A DNA stretch of 64,000 nt from Teredinibacter franksiae (GCF_014218805.1 NZ_JACJUV010000001.1:1496001-1560000); one strand, 5' to 3'; shown: positions 26,814 through 37,419, counted from the first letter of the stretch. The notes: generated by a model not told the origin, from the sequence alone. Made by a program: numbers and translations.

Positions 26814-27428
26814 TCATTGATTTTCAGGGTGCTTGCCCGCGTAGCGGGTATTTACGTATTCCCGTATTACCTCGGCATCTTTTACATGATCCCCCGAAAG
26901 GGGCCAACGCTTACCTAAAACCATGCGCTTGTTTGGGAAATCCCAGGCAACCAAAACAACGGGCACATCTGCTCGCTGGGCGATCCTTAAAAAGCCGGTT
27001 TTCCAACGGTCTACTTTAGCTCGGGTTCCCTCTGGTGTAATCACCACCCACACTTTTTCGTGGTCTCGGTACCAAGCTCCAATTTGCTCGACGGTGTCAT
27101 CGGCAGCCGTTCGGTCAATGGGTATTCCACCTAACTTTCTAAAAAGACCGCCTAAAGGCCAAACAAATGCCTCTTTTTTCATCAGGTAAGACACGCGAAT
27201 GCCAAGCGCCATAATAGCCAGCATTGCCAGCACGAAATCCCAGTTAGATGTATGCGGCGCGGCCACCATTACCAGTTTGTGGTCTGCAGGAATTTCGCCT
27301 TCAATACGCCATCCGATTAACCGTAGTATTTTCCGCCCGAGCCATCGACTAATCGGCCCACCAGCCGTTGGCATGCTGGGGGGAATTTCCGGAAACAAGT
27401 CGGAATATTCGTGTTGTGGATTGGTCAT
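26814..27428 (-). CDS. 1-acylglycerol-3-phosphate acyltransferase-like protein
   Basis: A 204-residue PlsC-family protein with the catalytic HTSNWDFVLAM (HX4D motif), a GGIPIDR segment and EGTRAKVDRWKTGF, the substrate-phosphate-binding EGT motif. It lacks an evident N-terminal signal and is short, like the YihG/short PlsC branch that works at the inner membrane. It shares its direction with the AI-2E gene and prfC. Confidence 0.85.
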   Translation of the reverse strand: MTNPQHEYSDLFPEIPPSMPTAGGPISRWLGRKILRLIGWRIEGEIPADHKLVMVAAPHTSNWDFVLAMLAIMALGIRVSYLMKKEAFVWPLGGLFRKLGGIPIDRTAADDTVEQIGAWYRDHEKVWVVITPEGTRAKVDRWKTGFLRIAQRADVPVVLVAWDFPNKRMVLGKRWPLSGDHVKDAEVIREYVNTRYAGKHPENQ

Positions 27429-27490
27429 TACACCAGGCTCGCTACGTCATTAATTTTTTCGTTATTATTTTTTATAGCCCACACAGTGGC

Positions 27491-29065
27491 TTAGTGCTCT
27501 CGAGTTGACCTAAATTCAACATCGGGATAACGATCTTCGGTAAGCGACAAGTTTACGCGAGTGGGGGCAAGGTACGTCAAGTGACCACCACCATCAATTC
27601 CCAGGTTGTCGCCACACTTGCGTTTAAACTCGGCAAATTTCTTTTCGTCCTCACACTCCACCCAACGAGCCGTTGTCACATTCACCGATTCGTAAATGGC
27701 TTCTACTTTATATTCATCCTTCAGCCGATACGCAACAACTTCAAACTGTAGCACGCCCACCGCACCAACAATAATGTCATTATTGTTCTGCGGGAAAAAT
27801 ACCTGAGTAGACCCCTCTTCCGATAACTGTTGCAGCCCCTTTTTTAACTGTTTAGTTTTCAACGGGTCTTTAAGGCGTATGCGCTTAAATAATTCAGGAG
27901 CGAAATGTGGAATTCCACTAAACTTGAGGTTCTCACCACCTGTAAAAGTATCGCCTATTTGGATGGTGCCGTGATTGTGTAAACCAATAATGTCGCCCGC
28001 CAGCGCTTCCTCTACCTGAGAGCGGTCACCCGCGAGGAAAGTAACCGCATCAGCGATTTTGACATCTTTGCCAATGCGCACATGTTTCATTTTCATACCC
28101 CGGGTATATTTGCCTGAACATACCCGCATAAAGGCAATTCGATCCCGGTGCTTTGGGTCCATGTTTGCCTGAATTTTGAAAATAAAACCACTGAATTGAT
28201 CCTCTTCTGGTTCCACAGGTCGCGCCGCTGTCAGCCGCCCTAAGGGCTTGGGTGCCCACTCTACAAAGCCCTCCAGCATTTCCCGCACGCCGAAATTACC
28301 CAAGGCGGTGCCAAAAAATACCGGGGTTAAGCGACCAGCCAAGTACTCATCAACATCGAATTCGTTCGTAGCACCACGCACCAGTTCGATTTCTTCGCGG
28401 ATGTCGTCTGCATATGGCCCCAACAGCACAGAAGCTTCATTACTATCCAAACCTTTGATTTGGGTGTCGTTGGGAATGGTATGCCCTTTGCCCTGCTCAT
28501 AAACATGAATGGTATCGGTATATAGGTTATAAACACCTTTAAACTCCTTACCCATACCCAAAGGCCAGTTAATCGGCGCTGCAGCAATTTTAAGCACCTC
28601 TTCAACCTCATCCATTACCTCAATGGGGTCGCGCATGTCACGGTCCATTTTGTTAATGAACGATAGAATAGGTGTATCCCGTAGCCGGCAAACTTCCATT
28701 AATTTAATCGTGCGATCTTCCACACCTTTGGCGCCATCAATAATCATTAACACCGAATCTACGGCGGTTAGCGTACGGTAGGTATCTTCAGAAAAGTCCT
28801 CGTGCCCCGGCGTATCCAGTAAGTTTACGATTCGCCCTTTGTAGGGAAACTGCATCACCGAGGAGGTTACCGAAATACCCCGCTCTTGCTCCATGGTCAT
28901 CCAATCTGACTTCGCATGGGGCCCTCTCTTGCCTTTAACTGAACCCGCCAACTGAATAGCATTGCCAAATAGCAGCAGCTTTTCGGTAATGGTTGTTTTA
29001 CCCGCATCTGGGTGGGAAATAATGGCAAAGGTGCGCCGTTTGTCGATTTCTTTCTGAAGACTCAT
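27491..29065 (-). CDS. prfC: Peptide chain release factor 3
   Basis: A 524-residue GTPase that recycles RF1 and RF2 from the ribosome after peptide release. The G1 loop SHPDAGKTT, the [16 protein letters not shown] switch, G3 DTPGHEDF and G4 NKMD are intact, followed by the RF3-specific C-terminal domains ([28 protein letters not shown]). Length and start are normal for the family. Confidence 0.97.
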   Translation of the reverse strand: MSLQKEIDKRRTFAIISHPDAGKTTITEKLLLFGNAIQLAGSVKGKRGPHAKSDWMTMEQERGISVTSSVMQFPYKGRIVNLLDTPGHEDFSEDTYRTLTAVDSVLMIIDGAKGVEDRTIKLMEVCRLRDTPILSFINKMDRDMRDPIEVMDEVEEVLKIAAAPINWPLGMGKEFKGVYNLYTDTIHVYEQGKGHTIPNDTQIKGLDSNEASVLLGPYADDIREEIELVRGATNEFDVDEYLAGRLTPVFFGTALGNFGVREMLEGFVEWAPKPLGRLTAARPVEPEEDQFSGFIFKIQANMDPKHRDRIAFMRVCSGKYTRGMKMKHVRIGKDVKIADAVTFLAGDRSQVEEALAGDIIGLHNHGTIQIGDTFTGGENLKFSGIPHFAPELFKRIRLKDPLKTKQLKKGLQQLSEEGSTQVFFPQNNNDIIVGAVGVLQFEVVAYRLKDEYKVEAIYESVNVTTARWVECEDEKKFAEFKRKCGDNLGIDGGGHLTYLAPTRVNLSLTEDRYPDVEFRSTREH

Positions 29066-29276
29066 TGAATACAGGCTAAATCATTATGAATTGAGGGTGG
29101 CGATTATGCCCTATGCGTTGAGTTGGCGTAAGTGATCCTGTCAGATAGATGTTAATGCTTGCCAACCCCGACAGGTCAATGGATGTCGGCCGCGTTTACA
29201 CAACGCGGCCAACGAAAATAGCAGGGCATATAACCCAATGATTTAGATGAATAATTTTTTATGGCTCAAATATTGC

Positions 29277-29292
29277 TGTGACGAACATCACA
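29277..29292. promoter_or_regulatory. CRP/Vfr-type binding site
   Basis: TGTGACGAACATCACA matches the TGTGA-N6-TCACA consensus perfectly at both half sites. It lies about 55 bases upstream of the start codon of the PEP-CTERM gene, a position suited to class I or II activation. Confidence 0.65.
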
Positions 29293-29347
29293 AATAGCTT
29301 ATCTTCATAACTGTTTGTTTTTTATTCACTTTAAGGAGAGATACACG

Positions 29348-30259
29348 ATGTACAGGAACGCGTTTCGGGCTCTGGTGATGGCGGCAACCGTTTTCGCTGG
29401 AACCCAAGCAGCAGCAATGCCCCTGAGCGAGTACAACTTGATTGTTCTCAACGACTTTGACGGCACTGTTCATGTTCAAGGAAAAACACTTATCGGTGGC
29501 GACATGACAGCCCCCGATTCAGTTCTGAGCGCAGATGCCGAACTACTGTTTTCCAACAGCGTTAGTGTTGGCGGAAACATTTATGGCCATAATATCCAGG
29601 TTCAAAATGGCAATGTTGTATACGGTGGCGATAATACCGATGAATCGAACATCAGCGTACACAACGGTACGATTTATCAGGATCTTAGTTTAAGCATTGC
29701 AGCGGTTGAAAGTGAGCTGGAAAGCTATTCTGCTGGCTACGCAGGGCTCAGTGCTAACGGTTTCGTTGCCGGTGATATGAATGGACGCAGGTTTACCTAC
29801 ACAGGTACAGAGAGTGTTGCAGTGTTCGATATTGACGCTAGCTTGTTCCAGAATTCATATGGATTTGGCTTTGACTTAGGTAGCGCCGAAACCGCCATTA
29901 TTAATGTGACGGGCAATGCTGCAACCATCCACGGCGGCATGAACTTCCTCGGAAACATTGGCGAACTCTACGACAATATTTTGTGGAATTTCCATGAGGC
30001 CACCAGTATTACGCTTAACAACAAGTTTGTAGGTTCTGTTTTGGCCACACAGGCTGATGTTACCAACAACGGTTTCGACTTCGATGGTGCGCTAGCGGCC
30101 AGAAACTACAATACAAACGCCACCAACGAGCTTCATAGCTTTAATTTCCAGCCGCCGGCAACTGAAGTACCCGAGCCTGCAAGTGGTGTTTTAATGCTGA
30201 TGAGCCTTGGTCTATTAGCTCTCGCCAGAAACCGAAAACGAGGCAGTGTTAACCTCTAG
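29348..30259 (+). CDS. PEP-CTERM protein with choice-of-anchor A domain
   Basis: A secreted protein of about 303 residues. It has a signal peptide (NAFRALVMAATVFAGTQAAA), then a choice-of-anchor-A-type domain (YNLIVLNDFDGTVHVQGKTL, GGNIYGHNIQV). The C-terminal sorting tail is VPEPASGVLMLMSLGLLALA followed by a basic RNRKRG end, read by exosortase/PEP-CTERM systems. The ATG at 29348 is chosen over an upstream one because AAGGAG precedes it. Such proteins are linked to extracellular polysaccharide and biofilm matrix. No exosortase is in the window. Confidence 0.88.
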   Translation: MYRNAFRALVMAATVFAGTQAAAMPLSEYNLIVLNDFDGTVHVQGKTLIGGDMTAPDSVLSADAELLFSNSVSVGGNIYGHNIQVQNGNVVYGGDNTDESNISVHNGTIYQDLSLSIAAVESELESYSAGYAGLSANGFVAGDMNGRRFTYTGTESVAVFDIDASLFQNSYGFGFDLGSAETAIINVTGNAATIHGGMNFLGNIGELYDNILWNFHEATSITLNNKFVGSVLATQADVTNNGFDFDGALAARNYNTNATNELHSFNFQPPATEVPEPASGVLMLMSLGLLALARNRKRGSVNL

Positions 30260-30274
30260 TTACCGTGCAGCAGT

Positions 30275-30778
30275 TCATCCAATGCGCAGGGATATGCCGT
30301 ATATCTGAGCATCTTCCCTGCCATTTTTGGACGGATAATACCCTGGCCGTGTCCCTACACAATTGAAACCTAAGGTATCGTACAGTTTTATCGCCCGACT
30401 ATTGGATGCGCGTACCTCCAAAAACAATTCAGCGGCGAAATCTTCTAATACTTCAGTCATCAGCGAAAGAAGCTGCTTGGCGACACCTTTACTCTGCCAG
30501 CTAGGATCAACCGAAATAATCAGCAATTCTGCATCCCCCGAAGCAATGGAAAACACCGCCTGCGCTATCCACTCACCATCGTTCTGAATGCCGACACACA
30601 CATGGCTATTGGCGATGGAATCTTGAAAGTTCTGCTTGCTCCAGGGGTATGGGTGAGCACGCTGCTCCAACTGATAAATAGCGTCCAGATCGTCCCTGCA
30701 AAAATTTTTCAGCTCGCACGGAGTACCATCGCTTAACGTAAAGCGGCGGTGTAACAGGGTATTAATCTTATCGCTCAA
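30275..30778 (-). CDS. rimI: Ribosomal protein S18-alanine N-acetyltransferase-like GNAT
   Basis: A 167-residue GNAT acetyltransferase with the acetyl-CoA loop VDPSWQSKGVAKQLL and the RimI-type ending VGTRPGYYPSKNGREDAQIYGISL. It acetylates the N-terminal alanine of ribosomal protein S18. Gene order with the HolD-like gene just upstream matches the conserved holD-rimI pair. Confidence 0.9.
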   Translation of the reverse strand: MSDKINTLLHRRFTLSDGTPCELKNFCRDDLDAIYQLEQRAHPYPWSKQNFQDSIANSHVCVGIQNDGEWIAQAVFSIASGDAELLIISVDPSWQSKGVAKQLLSLMTEVLEDFAAELFLEVRASNSRAIKLYDTLGFNCVGTRPGYYPSKNGREDAQIYGISLRIG

Positions 30779-30805
30779 TAAGTACTCCTCTAGAGAACCA
30801 CAGGT

Positions 30806-31642
30806 TTACGCGGAACTCTCCTCACCATAGGACTTTTTGTTCGTTTGGCCAGCAAGAAATTGCCAAATTGCTTTCTTTTGCCCTGGGTTTCGTAAAGTTT
30901 CCGCCAAACTCGGCAGAACCAAACCATCCGCCGCAAAAGCATCGATAGCGACGACGCTGAGTAAATGACCACCAAAGCTAGGCTCGGGGACTTGAACCGT
31001 GTGGGTGACAGCCACAGCCTTGTAGGCGGCCTCGCCGAACAATAAAATCTGGCTCACGGGCTCTGACAACAACTTACCTTCCAATAAGCTGGCGACCATT
31101 TCACGTGCGGCATGCCAGTCTTTAGGCTTGTTCTGCAGCTCAACCATAGGCCAATTTAATACCTCTGCAGCAGCAAGGCTTCCCGAGCCCATCCCTAAAC
31201 AGCGGGCCATATTGGCCAGTAATGCATCAGTCGGTAAGCCCGCCCCTACCTCTCGCGTATCCACAGCCAGCACATCTCGGCTAACACGCCAGATAGCAAG
31301 CGAAAACCGGGCCTCCTGTTGGATTTCAACAAGCCCCTCAGGTTCCGCTGGCGCGGGTACATCTTTAACTAATACCGGTGTATTTTTTTCTGCCGGAGAG
31401 GCTTCGGTCGTTACTGCAGGTGTACGGGCTTTACGTAACAGCTCGCCAATATCCGCCAGCTTCGGCTCGCCATGAGAACGGCTAGGTTTGGGCTCTACGG
31501 CAGCCTCAGCCATAGGCGTATTAGCTGGCGCCAAAGGCAAGGAGCAGCGTACTGGTGCCGCTGCAGAGGGCAGAAGAACACGGGGAACGAACATGTCGAT
31601 CCCCATGGCTTCCAAGTATTGCATACGTTGGCGCTCATTCAT
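30806..31642 (-). CDS. HolD-like DNA polymerase III psi subunit
   Basis: About 278 residues. The N-terminal motif QYLEAMGIDMFVPR resembles the start of HolD (LxxLGIxxWxxR) and of its long pseudomonad form, and the C-terminal TLRNPGQKKAIWQFLAG resembles the HolD ending. Between them is an Ala/Pro/Glu-rich linker, then a globular domain. The position directly upstream of rimI supports this. The ATG at 31642 is preferred over an upstream GTG. The psi subunit links the clamp loader to SSB. Identification is by pattern and synteny only. Confidence 0.6.
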   Translation of the reverse strand: MNERQRMQYLEAMGIDMFVPRVLLPSAAAPVRCSLPLAPANTPMAEAAVEPKPSRSHGEPKLADIGELLRKARTPAVTTEASPAEKNTPVLVKDVPAPAEPEGLVEIQQEARFSLAIWRVSRDVLAVDTREVGAGLPTDALLANMARCLGMGSGSLAAAEVLNWPMVELQNKPKDWHAAREMVASLLEGKLLSEPVSQILLFGEAAYKAVAVTHTVQVPEPSFGGHLLSVVAIDAFAADGLVLPSLAETLRNPGQKKAIWQFLAGQTNKKSYGEESSA

Positions 31643-31686
31643 GGTCGGGGAGTTTACCCTCACGGAAGGCTCGCGACCAACCGAAT

Positions 31687-33234
31687 TCACACACCGTCAC
31701 GTTGCGGATGAGATCGCTGTTTACGTGAAGCAAGCATATTAAGCGCATGTAAGTAAGCCTTCACTGACGCCGTAACGATGTCAGTATCGGAGCCTATGCC
31801 ATTCACAATATGTCCATCCCGCTCCAGACGCACCGTTACCTCGCCCTGCGAATCGGTCCCCTGAGTGATAGCGTTGACCGAATAAAGCAGTAAATCGGCC
31901 TTGCTGTTCACAACGCTTTCAATAGCTTTATAAGCAGCGTCTACGGGCCCACCACCTTCAGCCTGGGCGCTGGCATTTTTTCCGGACACCTGCAGATTAA
32001 TCTTGGCATTCGGTGTTTCGCCTGTTTTCGAGCAGACCTCCATATCCACGAGAAGATAGATTTCTTCCATGTTTTCTGCGCCCTTGGCCGACACTAACGC
32101 ATGAAGGTCTTCATCAAATATATCGTGCTTTTTGTCGGCGAGATCTTTAAAACCTGCGAAAGCTTGGTTAAGCGCATCCTGGGTATCGAAGGTAATACCG
32201 AGATCTTCAAAGCGCGCCTTAACGGCGGCGCGGCCGGAGTGTTTACCCAATACAATTCTGTTGGCATTCCAGCCCACATCTTCCGCACGCATAATTTCGT
32301 AAGTTTCACGATGCTTTAGCACACCATCCTGGTGAATACCCGATTCGTGGGCAAAAGCATTTGCCCCCACAATGGCTTTGTTCGGCTGCACAGGAAAACC
32401 AGTCACCGACGATACCAAGCGTGAGGTGGGCACGATGTGCTCTGCCTGAATGCCGGTATCAACCGGAAAGATGTCTTTACGGGTGCGCACGGCCATCACC
32501 ACCTCTTCGAGGGAGGCATTGCCTGCGCGCTCGCCAAGGCCATTGATTGTGCACTCGATCTGACGAACGCCGTTCATCACCGCCGACAACGAATTGGCTA
32601 CCGCGAGCCCAAGGTCGTTGTGACAATGGGTCGAAAAAATGGCCTTGTCAGAATTAGGTACGGCCTCAATGAGACGCTTGAACATGGCGCCATACTCACC
32701 GGGCTCACCATAGCCCACGGTATCGGGTACATTGATGGTGGTTGCTCCCGACGCAATTGCGGCCTCGGTAATGCGGCACATAAAATCGAACTCAGAACGA
32801 CTGCCATCTTCCAACGAAAATTCGACGTTGTCGGTGTAATTTCGCGCTCGCTTAATCGCGTGTATCGCTTGCTCAAGTACCCTTTCCGGCTCCATTTTGA
32901 GCTTGTACTTCATGTGGATAGGCGATGTTGCGATAAACGTGTGAATACGCGAAGAATTAGCCCCCTTTAGCGCCTCGGCAGCACGATCTATATCACCGTC
33001 AATAGCGCGAGCCAAGCTGCAAACCGTAGAATCTTTCACCGCCTGTGCTACCGCACGAACCGACTCAAAATCCCCTGGACTGGCAATAGCGAAACCCGCC
33101 TCAATAACGTCCACGCGCATTTTTTCCAACATTTTGGCGATACGGACTTTCTCTTCACGCGTCATACTCGCGCCGGGGCTTTGCTCACCATCGCGGAGAG
33201 TGGTGTCAAATATGACAAGTTTTTCTTTGTTCAT
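31687..33234 (-). CDS. leuA: 2-isopropylmalate synthase
   Basis: A 515-residue enzyme for the first committed step of leucine synthesis (acetyl-CoA plus 2-ketoisovalerate). The HMGL-like TIM barrel begins with [15 protein letters not shown], has [14 protein letters not shown] and [13 protein letters not shown] metal or substrate motifs, and ends in the leucine-binding regulatory domain that gives feedback inhibition. It is preceded by a leucine-rich leader peptide and an attenuator hairpin. Confidence 0.97.
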   Translation of the reverse strand: MNKEKLVIFDTTLRDGEQSPGASMTREEKVRIAKMLEKMRVDVIEAGFAIASPGDFESVRAVAQAVKDSTVCSLARAIDGDIDRAAEALKGANSSRIHTFIATSPIHMKYKLKMEPERVLEQAIHAIKRARNYTDNVEFSLEDGSRSEFDFMCRITEAAIASGATTINVPDTVGYGEPGEYGAMFKRLIEAVPNSDKAIFSTHCHNDLGLAVANSLSAVMNGVRQIECTINGLGERAGNASLEEVVMAVRTRKDIFPVDTGIQAEHIVPTSRLVSSVTGFPVQPNKAIVGANAFAHESGIHQDGVLKHRETYEIMRAEDVGWNANRIVLGKHSGRAAVKARFEDLGITFDTQDALNQAFAGFKDLADKKHDIFDEDLHALVSAKGAENMEEIYLLVDMEVCSKTGETPNAKINLQVSGKNASAQAEGGGPVDAAYKAIESVVNSKADLLLYSVNAITQGTDSQGEVTVRLERDGHIVNGIGSDTDIVTASVKAYLHALNMLASRKQRSHPQRDGV

Positions 33235-33274
33235 TATGGTCTCCTGAATTCTGCTGGGATCACCAGAGAATGTC

Positions 33275-33304
33275 TTAAAACTACCCGTTGATACACCGGG
33301 AAGT
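33275..33304 (-). terminator. Attenuator hairpin before leuA
   Basis: On the transcribed strand, ACTTCCCG pairs with CGGGTAGT (one mismatch) around a 9-base loop, and TTTT follows. It lies between the leader peptide stop and the leuA start, where an attenuator is expected. Confidence 0.65.
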
Positions 33305-33335
33305 AACTGAATAATTTAACTACATGAGGGGCAAA

Positions 33336-33425
33336 TTAAAGCGACAGCGGCAGTAGGCTCAGCAGCGATGTCCGCTGAGTACGAACGGAGGTATGTTGTG
33401 GTTTCGGTTGTACAACAGTTGTCAT
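33336..33425 (-). CDS. leuL: leu leader peptide
   Basis: A 29-residue frame beginning with ATG (33425) and ending SLLSLLPLSL, with six leucines among the last ten residues, then a stop. A pairable CAGCGG/CCGCTG stem covers the leucine codons and could alternate with the terminator hairpin. This is the arrangement of a ribosome-mediated attenuator sensing leucyl-tRNA. It is not a copy of the enteric leader sequence. Confidence 0.7.
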   Translation of the reverse strand: MTTVVQPKPQHTSVRTQRTSLLSLLPLSL

Positions 33426-33496
33426 ATCGTTACGCCCCTATATTGGCCGGAATACGCTTGTAGTTTAGGGCTGAAACAACACCACATCAATAACCG

Positions 33497-33521
33497 TCCT
33501 AATATATAAAGCTTATTAGGA
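33497..33521. promoter_or_regulatory. Inverted repeat upstream of leuL
   Basis: TCCTAATA (33497-33504) and TATTAGGA (33514-33521) form a perfect 8-bp inverted repeat in AT-rich DNA, about 70 bases before the leader start. It could be an operator or promoter element of the leu transcript. Confidence 0.4.
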
Positions 33522-33603
33522 TAAAATAACAATAAAGCCCCTCCGTTAGCGCCCTTAACGAAACATACATCACGTTACGGTTAAATTCTTAGGATAAAAC
33601 CAC

Positions 33604-34665
33604 TCAAGCTTTTTGAAAGTCCAGCATGCGCTGTAATGGCAGCATCGCTTCGGCGGCTAATTGTTGATCTACAAGGACCTCACAGGCCGAAGAAGACCCA
33701 AGGCTAGAGACTAAGCGACACAGATTGTCGAGTTCGTTCATGGCCATCCACGGACAATTGGCACAACTACGGCAGGTAGCGCCACTGCCTCCGGTAGGGG
33801 CAATAATGAGTGTTTTATCAGGACTTACCTGCTGCATTTTGTAAAAAATGCCTTGGTCCGTTGCCACAATAAAAGACGGATTTGGCAGCTGCTGGGTAGC
33901 GGCTATCAATTGGCTGGTAGAGCCAACCGCATCGGCAAGGTCGACCACCGGTTTTGGTGATTCGGGATGAACCAGCACCGCCGCCTCGGGGTGCAGCTTT
34001 TTAAGATCCTCAATACCGCGGGCTTTAAACTCCTCATGGACAATACAGGAGCCGTCCCACAGAAGAACATCCGCACCCGTCTTCTCCTGCACATAGCTAC
34101 CGAGGTATTTATCCGGCGCCCACAGTATTTTCTCTCCACGACGGTCAAGGTAATCCACCACGTCCAACGCAATACTCGAGGTTACTACCCAGTCGGCCCT
34201 CGCCTTTACAGCGGCGGAGGTGTTCGCGTACACCACCACAGTGCGATCTGAATGCTGATCACAAAAATCTGAAAACTCTTCCACCGGGCAACCCAGGTCG
34301 AGAGAACAGGTAGCCTCGAGCGTGGGCATATACACGCGCTTTTCAGGCGAAAGAATTTTTGCTGTTTCGCCCATAAATTTTACACCGGCCACTATGAGTG
34401 TTTTAGCCGGGTGATTTTTACCGAAGCGTGCCATCTCAAGGGAATCAGCCACACAGCCGCCGGTGGCCTCGGCCAACGCCTGAATGTCTGGAGAGGTGTA
34501 ATAGTGGGCAACGAGAACGGCTTGGTTTTGCTCTAGGCCTTCTCGGATATTGGCGATCAGCTGATCGGTGTTGGCCGGCTTTTGATGGGGGTGCGACAGG
34601 GCATCATCCAGATAGGATTTTACAACTTGCTGCGGTGTAGGCTTATGAACGGTTTCTCTGCTCAT
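33604..34665 (-). CDS. nadA: Quinolinate synthase
   Basis: About 353 residues. It condenses iminoaspartate with dihydroxyacetone phosphate to quinolinate for NAD synthesis, using a [4Fe-4S] cluster. The [18 protein letters not shown] start, CSLDLGCP and the C-terminal [13 protein letters not shown] cysteines are clear. The ATG at 34665 (MSRETVHK) is preferred over one 57 bases upstream. Confidence 0.95.
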   Translation of the reverse strand: MSRETVHKPTPQQVVKSYLDDALSHPHQKPANTDQLIANIREGLEQNQAVLVAHYYTSPDIQALAEATGGCVADSLEMARFGKNHPAKTLIVAGVKFMGETAKILSPEKRVYMPTLEATCSLDLGCPVEEFSDFCDQHSDRTVVVYANTSAAVKARADWVVTSSIALDVVDYLDRRGEKILWAPDKYLGSYVQEKTGADVLLWDGSCIVHEEFKARGIEDLKKLHPEAAVLVHPESPKPVVDLADAVGSTSQLIAATQQLPNPSFIVATDQGIFYKMQQVSPDKTLIIAPTGGSGATCRSCANCPWMAMNELDNLCRLVSSLGSSSACEVLVDQQLAAEAMLPLQRMLDFQKA

Positions 34666-34733
34666 TTGTGAAAACCTTTTGCATCTATAGACAAGCGACG
34701 CCTGCTTGAGACATATTTTCAACGGGCGGAAAT

Positions 34734-34765
34734 AAAAAAAGGGGACTTTTCAGTCCCCTTTTTTT
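34734..34765. terminator. Terminator after tRNA-Lys
   Basis: GGGGACT/AGTCCCC with a 4-base loop is flanked by A7 and T7 tracts. On the minus strand it comes 20 bases after the tRNA 3' end. Confidence 0.93.
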
Positions 34766-34785
34766 GGCCCTTTCGGGGCATATAA

Positions 34786-34861
34786 TGGTGGGTCGTACTG
34801 GATTCGAACCAGTGACCAATTGGTTAAAAGCCAACTGCTCTACCAACTGAGCTAACGACCC
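34786..34861 (-). tRNA. tRNA-Lys (anticodon UUU)
   Basis: 76 bases with all arms: acceptor GGGTCGT/ACGACCC, D-arm GCTCAGTTGGTAGAGC, anticodon loop CTTTTAA, T-loop GGTTCGAATCC and encoded CCA. It is located between queC and nadA, as in pseudomonads. Confidence 0.97.
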
Positions 34862-34982
34862 AAATTCTGGTCTCGGGTAAAAACAACTCAGTTTGAGTGG
34901 CCCCCGAAAGAGGCGCATATACTAATGATTTGGCCTGAAAACTCAAGCGCTTTTTAATATATATTTAATATTCCCTGCCGAC

Positions 34983-35654
34983 TCAGGAATAACGGGTTGG
35001 ATCAGGCACCCCAGCTTCCTCAAACCCCTTGCGTCGCAACCGGCAACTATCACACTTTCCACACGCTCTTCCATCCTCATCCGCTTGATAGCAGCTTACG
35101 GTTAGCGCGTAGTCAACACCCAAGGCATGCCCCTCGGCGATAATGTCAGCTTTTGACAGCTGTATCAGCGGCGATTTAATCACAATAGGTTTACCCTCAA
35201 CCCCAGCCTTTGTCGCCAACTCGGCCATTGCCTGAAACGCTTCGATATACGCAGGCCGACAATCTGGGTAGCCAGAATAATCCACTGCATTTACACCAAT
35301 AAAAATGGATTCAGCTTCAATCACTTCCGCCCAGCCTAGGGCAATCGACAGGAACACGGTATTTCTGGCGGGCACATAGGTTACAGGTATACCCATGGTC
35401 TCCTGCTCGGGTACCGATATATCATCGTCGGTTAGAGCAGAGCCGCCAATAGCCCTTAGGTCAAGTGATATCACTTTGTGCTGCACGGCCCCCATTACAG
35501 CAGAGGCATTCTTGGCCGCTTTCAACTCGGCGCGGTGACGCTGACCGTAGTCGAAACAAAGGGTGTGGCACTCGTAGCCCTGGCTCTGGGCCATGGCTAA
35601 CACCGTGGTGGAGTCCAACCCACCGGACACAAGGACAACCGCTTTTTTAAACAC
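34983..35654 (-). CDS. queC: 7-cyano-7-deazaguanine synthase
   Basis: A 223-residue ATP-dependent enzyme for preQ0 in the queuosine pathway. The PP-loop [15 protein letters not shown] is at the start, and the zinc site [20 protein letters not shown] is at the C-terminus. Its start overlaps the queE stop by 8 bases. Confidence 0.96.
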   Translation of the reverse strand: MFKKAVVLVSGGLDSTTVLAMAQSQGYECHTLCFDYGQRHRAELKAAKNASAVMGAVQHKVISLDLRAIGGSALTDDDISVPEQETMGIPVTYVPARNTVFLSIALGWAEVIEAESIFIGVNAVDYSGYPDCRPAYIEAFQAMAELATKAGVEGKPIVIKSPLIQLSKADIIAEGHALGVDYALTVSCYQADEDGRACGKCDSCRLRRKGFEEAGVPDPTRYS

Positions 35655-36297
35655 CGGGCTTATCCCCCCAAAGCTGTTTGTGAAGCTGCATCTGAAAACG
35701 GACTTTCAGTTTGTCTCGTAAAATCCAGTTAGCGAGGTCAGAAGACTCAAGCTTACCGAAACAAGGGGAAAATAATACCTCACCCACCTGCCCCACCAGC
35801 CGGTGCTCGTCCAATTTGAATTTCGCCCACTGGTAATCTTGCTCGTCGCAAATGACGAACTTCACTTGATCCTTAGCTTCTAGATAACCCAGGTTTCCGT
35901 AAAGGTTTTTGTCTTGCTCACCTGAAGCCGGCGTCTTCAAGTCCATCACAATACTAACCCGTGAATCTACCGCTGAAATATCCATAGCACCACTGGTTTC
36001 CAGCGACACCTTGTAGCCCAGCTCACATAGGTAAGAGAGCAACGGTAAGCAATTGGGCTGAGCCAGGGGCTCACCACCGGTTACACACACATATTCGGGG
36101 CCAAAAGCTTCTATTTGGCTGGAAATATCAGTGAAATTTTTGCGTTCGCCACCATAGAACGCGTATTCAGAATCACAATACACACAACGCAGCGGGCAGC
36201 CTGTTAGCCGCACGAATACGGTCGGACAACCCACAGTTGCGGCTTCGCCCTGTAAAGAGTGGAATATTTCGGTAATTCTAAGGCTGGAGTCGGTCAT
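35647..36297 (-). CDS. queE: 7-carboxy-7-deazaguanine synthase (radical SAM)
   Basis: About 216 residues. The radical-SAM cluster motif CPLRCVYC (CX3CX2C) is followed by YCDSEYAF and the GGEPL motif ([13 protein letters not shown]). It makes CDG, the substrate of QueC. The start at 36297 ([19 protein letters not shown]) fits the family; the frame stays open for another 141 bases upstream but carries no family similarity. It follows cpoB after about 340 bases. Confidence 0.94.
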   Translation of the reverse strand: MTDSSLRITEIFHSLQGEAATVGCPTVFVRLTGCPLRCVYCDSEYAFYGGERKNFTDISSQIEAFGPEYVCVTGGEPLAQPNCLPLLSYLCELGYKVSLETSGAMDISAVDSRVSIVMDLKTPASGEQDKNLYGNLGYLEAKDQVKFVICDEQDYQWAKFKLDEHRLVGQVGEVLFSPCFGKLESSDLANWILRDKLKVRFQMQLHKQLWGDKPGV

Positions 36298-36639
36298 GAA
36301 AGCATCAGTAGCAGGTTCAAAAGGGCGGCATTTTAGCCGAAACCAACCCAAACAGCTAACCAGAAACCGGGAAATTAAGACAAGAGCAGGGTTATAAGTG
36401 GGGTTATAAGCAAAGGTATCAGCAGAGTTATAAGCCACGTATAGCCTATGAAGATGGTGGCATTACAGCAACGTGTGAGGCTAATAAGCCTGCCATTGAC
36501 CAATACGCTTTCAAGCCGAAGCCGTGTTAGGCCTTCAAGCCAGCTTAAACAATCGCCAAGAGTTTCGTTTCCGCTACCGACCTCAAAAAACCCTCAACGC
36601 CCAAAACTGACGTTAATACCCCAGCTTCAGCGCCTATCG
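36298..36639. other. Gap between cpoB and queE
   Basis: About 340 bases without a gene. It includes a short direct repeat GGGTTATAAG around 36388-36411 and probably a promoter for queEC. No terminator is evident. Confidence 0.35.
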
Positions 36640-37395
36640 CTATGAGCCGAAATTATCACGTAAATAATTTTTCGCCAATCGCGACGCATCGGTATTGGAA
36701 TCGGCAACTTCATTTAGCAAAGCCTTAGACTGGGCGTCATCTCCCATTAGGTGATACACCCTAGCCAACTTAAACTTGCCATCGGGAGCTTTGCGGTGGC
36801 CGGGGTAATCCGCTAGCAACTGACTAAACCATTGGCGAGACTGCTCGAGATTATTTTTGAGCAGGTAGATTTCGCCTAACCAATAAATAGCATTAGCGGA
36901 ATAACGCCCTTTCGGGTATGTGTCCAAATGCTCTTTTAGCTGCACAATAGCCTGGTCGTACTTTTTCTCGCGCAAAACCAAATCAATCGCGCCGCGATAA
37001 TGTTTTATTTCATCGGCGGGTACTGGCGCTGTTTTATTAGAAACAGTACTGGAAGGCTTCTTAGTAGCTGTATTCGAAGAGGCTGTGCCACCCTTACCCA
37101 GGGCGCTCAACCTACGATCAATATCCAGATAGTCGTCCAGGCGCTGCTGCTTAAGGCGTTTTAATTCGTGAGTTTGAAGCTCGACGATACCACGCAATTC
37201 CAGCACTTCCTGCTGTAAAACCTGTAATTGATAGTAGAGTTCACCCGCTTGCGCTGCCGGGTTGGCAACAGGCTGGGGAGGAGGCGTTTGTGTTTGGGGC
37301 TTTGCTGCCGGGGAGCGGTCTACGACCTCTACCTGAGCGACAACGAAAGAAGCCGCCATCATAAAGATGGCGGCCGAGAGAGCTTTAAATAACAT
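36640..37395 (-). CDS. cpoB: Tol-Pal accessory protein CpoB (YbgF)
   Basis: A 251-residue periplasmic protein. It has a signal peptide (LSAAIFMMAASFVVAQ), an N-terminal coiled coil for trimerisation (YYQLQVLQQEVLELRGIVEL) and C-terminal TPR repeats (YSANAIYWLGEIYLLKNNLEQSR, HRKAPDGKFKLARVYHLMGD). It coordinates outer-membrane constriction with peptidoglycan synthesis. It is the last gene of the tol-pal run. Confidence 0.93.
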   Translation of the reverse strand: MLFKALSAAIFMMAASFVVAQVEVVDRSPAAKPQTQTPPPQPVANPAAQAGELYYQLQVLQQEVLELRGIVELQTHELKRLKQQRLDDYLDIDRRLSALGKGGTASSNTATKKPSSTVSNKTAPVPADEIKHYRGAIDLVLREKKYDQAIVQLKEHLDTYPKGRYSANAIYWLGEIYLLKNNLEQSRQWFSQLLADYPGHRKAPDGKFKLARVYHLMGDDAQSKALLNEVADSNTDASRLAKNYLRDNFGS

Positions 37396-37419
37396 TGACT
37401 CTATAACTGTGCCGTTAAA

